A stretch of DNA of 43,142 nt from NCBI GenBank assembly GCA_016840855.1, contig JAEORO010000024.1, forward strand, positions 1-43,142, given 5' to 3'. The stretch's first letter is position 1, and every line of letters starts with the position of its first letter. The DNA is from Candidatus Thorarchaeota archaeon (GTDB lineage Archaea > Asgardarchaeota > Thorarchaeia > Thorarchaeales > Thorarchaeaceae). The notes under the pieces are model-generated. The model was not told the DNA's origin and made no database searches. It worked only from the letters and a program-made list of their open reading frames with translations. Made by a program: the position numbers and the translations under genes. This document shows positions 42,053-43,142 of the stretch, one piece after another.

Positions 42053-42086
42053 TTTCACATAGTTAAAATCTATGAATTCTGTGAAA
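42053..42086. terminator. Bidirectional hairpin between convergent genes
   Basis: TTTCACA (42053-42059) pairs with TGTGAAA (42080-42086), with an inner TAG/CTA pairing. T-rich sequence flanks the left side. Located between the stops of the coiled-coil and SDR genes, it could terminate both. Confidence 0.45.
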
Positions 42087-42105
42087 TCATTCTCTAGAAG
42101 AAATG

Positions 42106-42873
42106 CTACATCATCCCGCGATAAAGTCCGCCATCGATGAGTAGCAATATTCCATGTATGAAGCTGGCAACTGGACTAAGCAGAAATGCACAAGGTTTCC
42201 CAAATTCATCTTGTTTCCCCAATCGACGCAATGCATTACTCGGCTTAGTTTCGCCTCTTGGAGTTTTATCATCTAACTTTAAACTAGAAGAGATTTGCTC
42301 GGTTCCTTGCTCTTGAATTGGACCGGGGCATACTGCATTTACTCGAATACCTTCATGTCCTAACTCATTCGCTAATGTTCGCATCATGCCAACGACTGCC
42401 AACCGTACAGAATTGGCAAGTAGAAAATTATCTGTCGGTTGTTTTACAGAACTAGATGTACTATACAGAATGGAGGGAGATTCTGATTTACGTAATAGAG
42501 GAAGCGCGTTCCTTGTCAGTCTGACGGAGCTCATCAAGGTTAATTCAATGGTAGATTTCCAGTCATCATCCGAAATGTCTGAAAAGTGACCGGGAGGTGG
42601 TCCTCCAGCATTAACAAACATTCCATCAAGTTTGGGGGTCATGTCCTTCACTTGAAGAAACAAGTTATCAATTTCCGCCGATCGTGAAAGATTAGCAACT
42701 ATGTATCGAGAATGATTACCTAAAGAAGCTACAGCTTTTTTCAATGAGTCTTCTGACCTAGAACAGATGATTACCTTTGCGCCTTCTTGAACTAATATCT
42801 TCGCTACGCTATAGCCCAATCCTTTTGACGCAGCAGTAACCAATATTGTACTGTCTTTGAATTGAAGATCCAT
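42106..42873 (-). CDS. Short-chain dehydrogenase/reductase family protein lacking the YxxxK catalytic pair
   Basis: 255 residues from ATG 42873. Rossmann motif TAASKGLGYSVAK (TGxxxGxG-like), then VNAGGPPPG (NAG motif), a Ser-rich STSSSVKQ near the catalytic Ser, and VNAVCPGPI. Where YxxxK is expected the sequence is ANSVRLAVVGMMRTLA, so Tyr and Lys are replaced (Ala/Arg by alignment). An atypical SDR subfamily (cd05344-like) is known to lack these. It probably binds NAD(P)H but its activity is uncertain. A TATA-like region about 26 nt upstream supports a leaderless start; the frame extends to 42909. Confidence 0.8.
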   Translation of the reverse strand: MDLQFKDSTILVTAASKGLGYSVAKILVQEGAKVIICSRSEDSLKKAVASLGNHSRYIVANLSRSAEIDNLFLQVKDMTPKLDGMFVNAGGPPPGHFSDISDDDWKSTIELTLMSSVRLTRNALPLLRKSESPSILYSTSSSVKQPTDNFLLANSVRLAVVGMMRTLANELGHEGIRVNAVCPGPIQEQGTEQISSSLKLDDKTPRGETKPSNALRRLGKQDEFGKPCAFLLSPVASFIHGILLLIDGGLYRGMM

Positions 42874-43059
42874 GTTTACGGCATCACTAATACGTTTCAA
42901 AAGCCGCACAAATTTCTATATTACTAACTGAGCATAAGATGAGATAGAATCTGTTGAGGGGCTTAAGTAGCAAGTTGGCTTAGATGATTGAGTACTTCTA
43001 CCGCTCCACAAAGGAAAACAATATACGATGGATAAGATGCAGCTCACGCAGGGGTAAAA

Positions 43060-43142
43060 ATGAGATTAAACATCACTCCTCGTGCAGCGAATCTGCAGTA
43101 TGCAATCCGGGATATTGTTGTTGCAGCTAAGAAGTATCAGAA
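43060..43142 (+). CDS. Start of a class I aminotransferase-like protein, truncated by the window edge
   Basis: ATG 43060 with AGGGG 6 nt upstream opens MRLNITPRAANLQYAIRDIVVAAKKYQ. The N(L/I)xYAIRDIV(V)xA pattern matches the N-terminal helix of archaeal alanine/aspartate-type PLP aminotransferases, where it precedes the LNIGDP segment. Only 27 residues are present, so the call is tentative. Confidence 0.5.
   Translation, partial: MRLNITPRAANLQYAIRDIVVAAKKYQ

Noticed and set aside
1..43142. tRNA, rRNA, CRISPR, transposase or phage signatures
   Set aside because: Reading both strands showed no tRNA T-loop (GGTTCRANNCC) with matching arms outside coding sequence, no repeat-spacer arrays and no transposase or integrase motifs.

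Overview
The window looks like a chromosomal segment of an archaeon, most likely an Asgard archaeon (Thorarchaeia-like; this placement is an inference). Archaeal identity rests on a group II chaperonin (thermosome) subunit, an archaeal/eukaryotic-type RNA polymerase subunit Rpo6, a Fap7/AK6-type kinase, a ThiN-domain thiamine regulator (ThiR), a DUF89 protein, TATA-box promoters 25-30 nt upstream of many starts, GGTGA/GGAGG Shine-Dalgarno sites and frequent TTG/GTG starts. The Asgard suggestion rests on a gelsolin-like protein, a Roadblock/LC7 protein and a longin-like protein encoded side by side. Coding density is very high: no gap exceeds 300 bases. I saw no rRNA, tRNA, CRISPR array, insertion sequence or phage gene.

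Layout. 1-9.5 kb: a truncated M3 oligopeptidase at the left edge, then mostly small unknown and membrane proteins (including a UPF0104-type membrane protein and a PIG-V-like mannosyltransferase), an MBL-fold hydrolase and an SPFH/zinc-ribbon protein. 9.6-14.3 kb: an orphan N6-adenine DNA methyltransferase, a membrane protein, an AK6-like kinase facing a RimI/Ard1-like acetyltransferase, and a DUF89 damage-control phosphatase translationally coupled to the latter. 14.3-20.6 kb: information processing and housekeeping: thermosome, an unusual helix-hairpin-helix/Rpo6 fusion, a MgtC/DUF4010 membrane protein, histidyl-tRNA synthetase with a leader ORF, and a MEMO-family protein. 20.6-27.3 kb (minus strand): an MFS transporter, an HTH/ACT regulator, a GNAT acetyltransferase and a tight three-gene operon of a glycyl radical enzyme, its radical-SAM activase and a split-barrel flavin-type protein. 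27.3-30.8 kb: a large secreted, membrane-anchored repeat protein and a GNAT protein. 30.8-35.7 kb: a thiamine uptake locus, thiR divergent from thiB-thiP-thiQ, with palindromic operator-like repeats between them. 35.7-42.0 kb: a proline-rich-tailed membrane protein divergent from the gelsolin-like/Roadblock/longin-like cluster, followed by an ion transporter and a coiled-coil zinc-ribbon protein. 42.1-43.1 kb: an SDR protein and the first codons of an aminotransferase.

The best candidate for an undescribed system is the 35.7-38.8 kb cluster: a five-helix membrane protein with a PPPP-containing cytosolic tail, a gelsolin-like domain joined by PPPRPP repeats to an unrecognised C-terminal domain, a Roadblock protein and a longin-like protein. 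Together they have the parts expected of a membrane-linked, profilin/actin- or small-GTPase-responsive module. Other items worth following are the HhH-Rpo6 fusion, the glycyl radical enzyme with a GCLEN active-site motif and its flavoprotein-like partner, and the ThiR operator.
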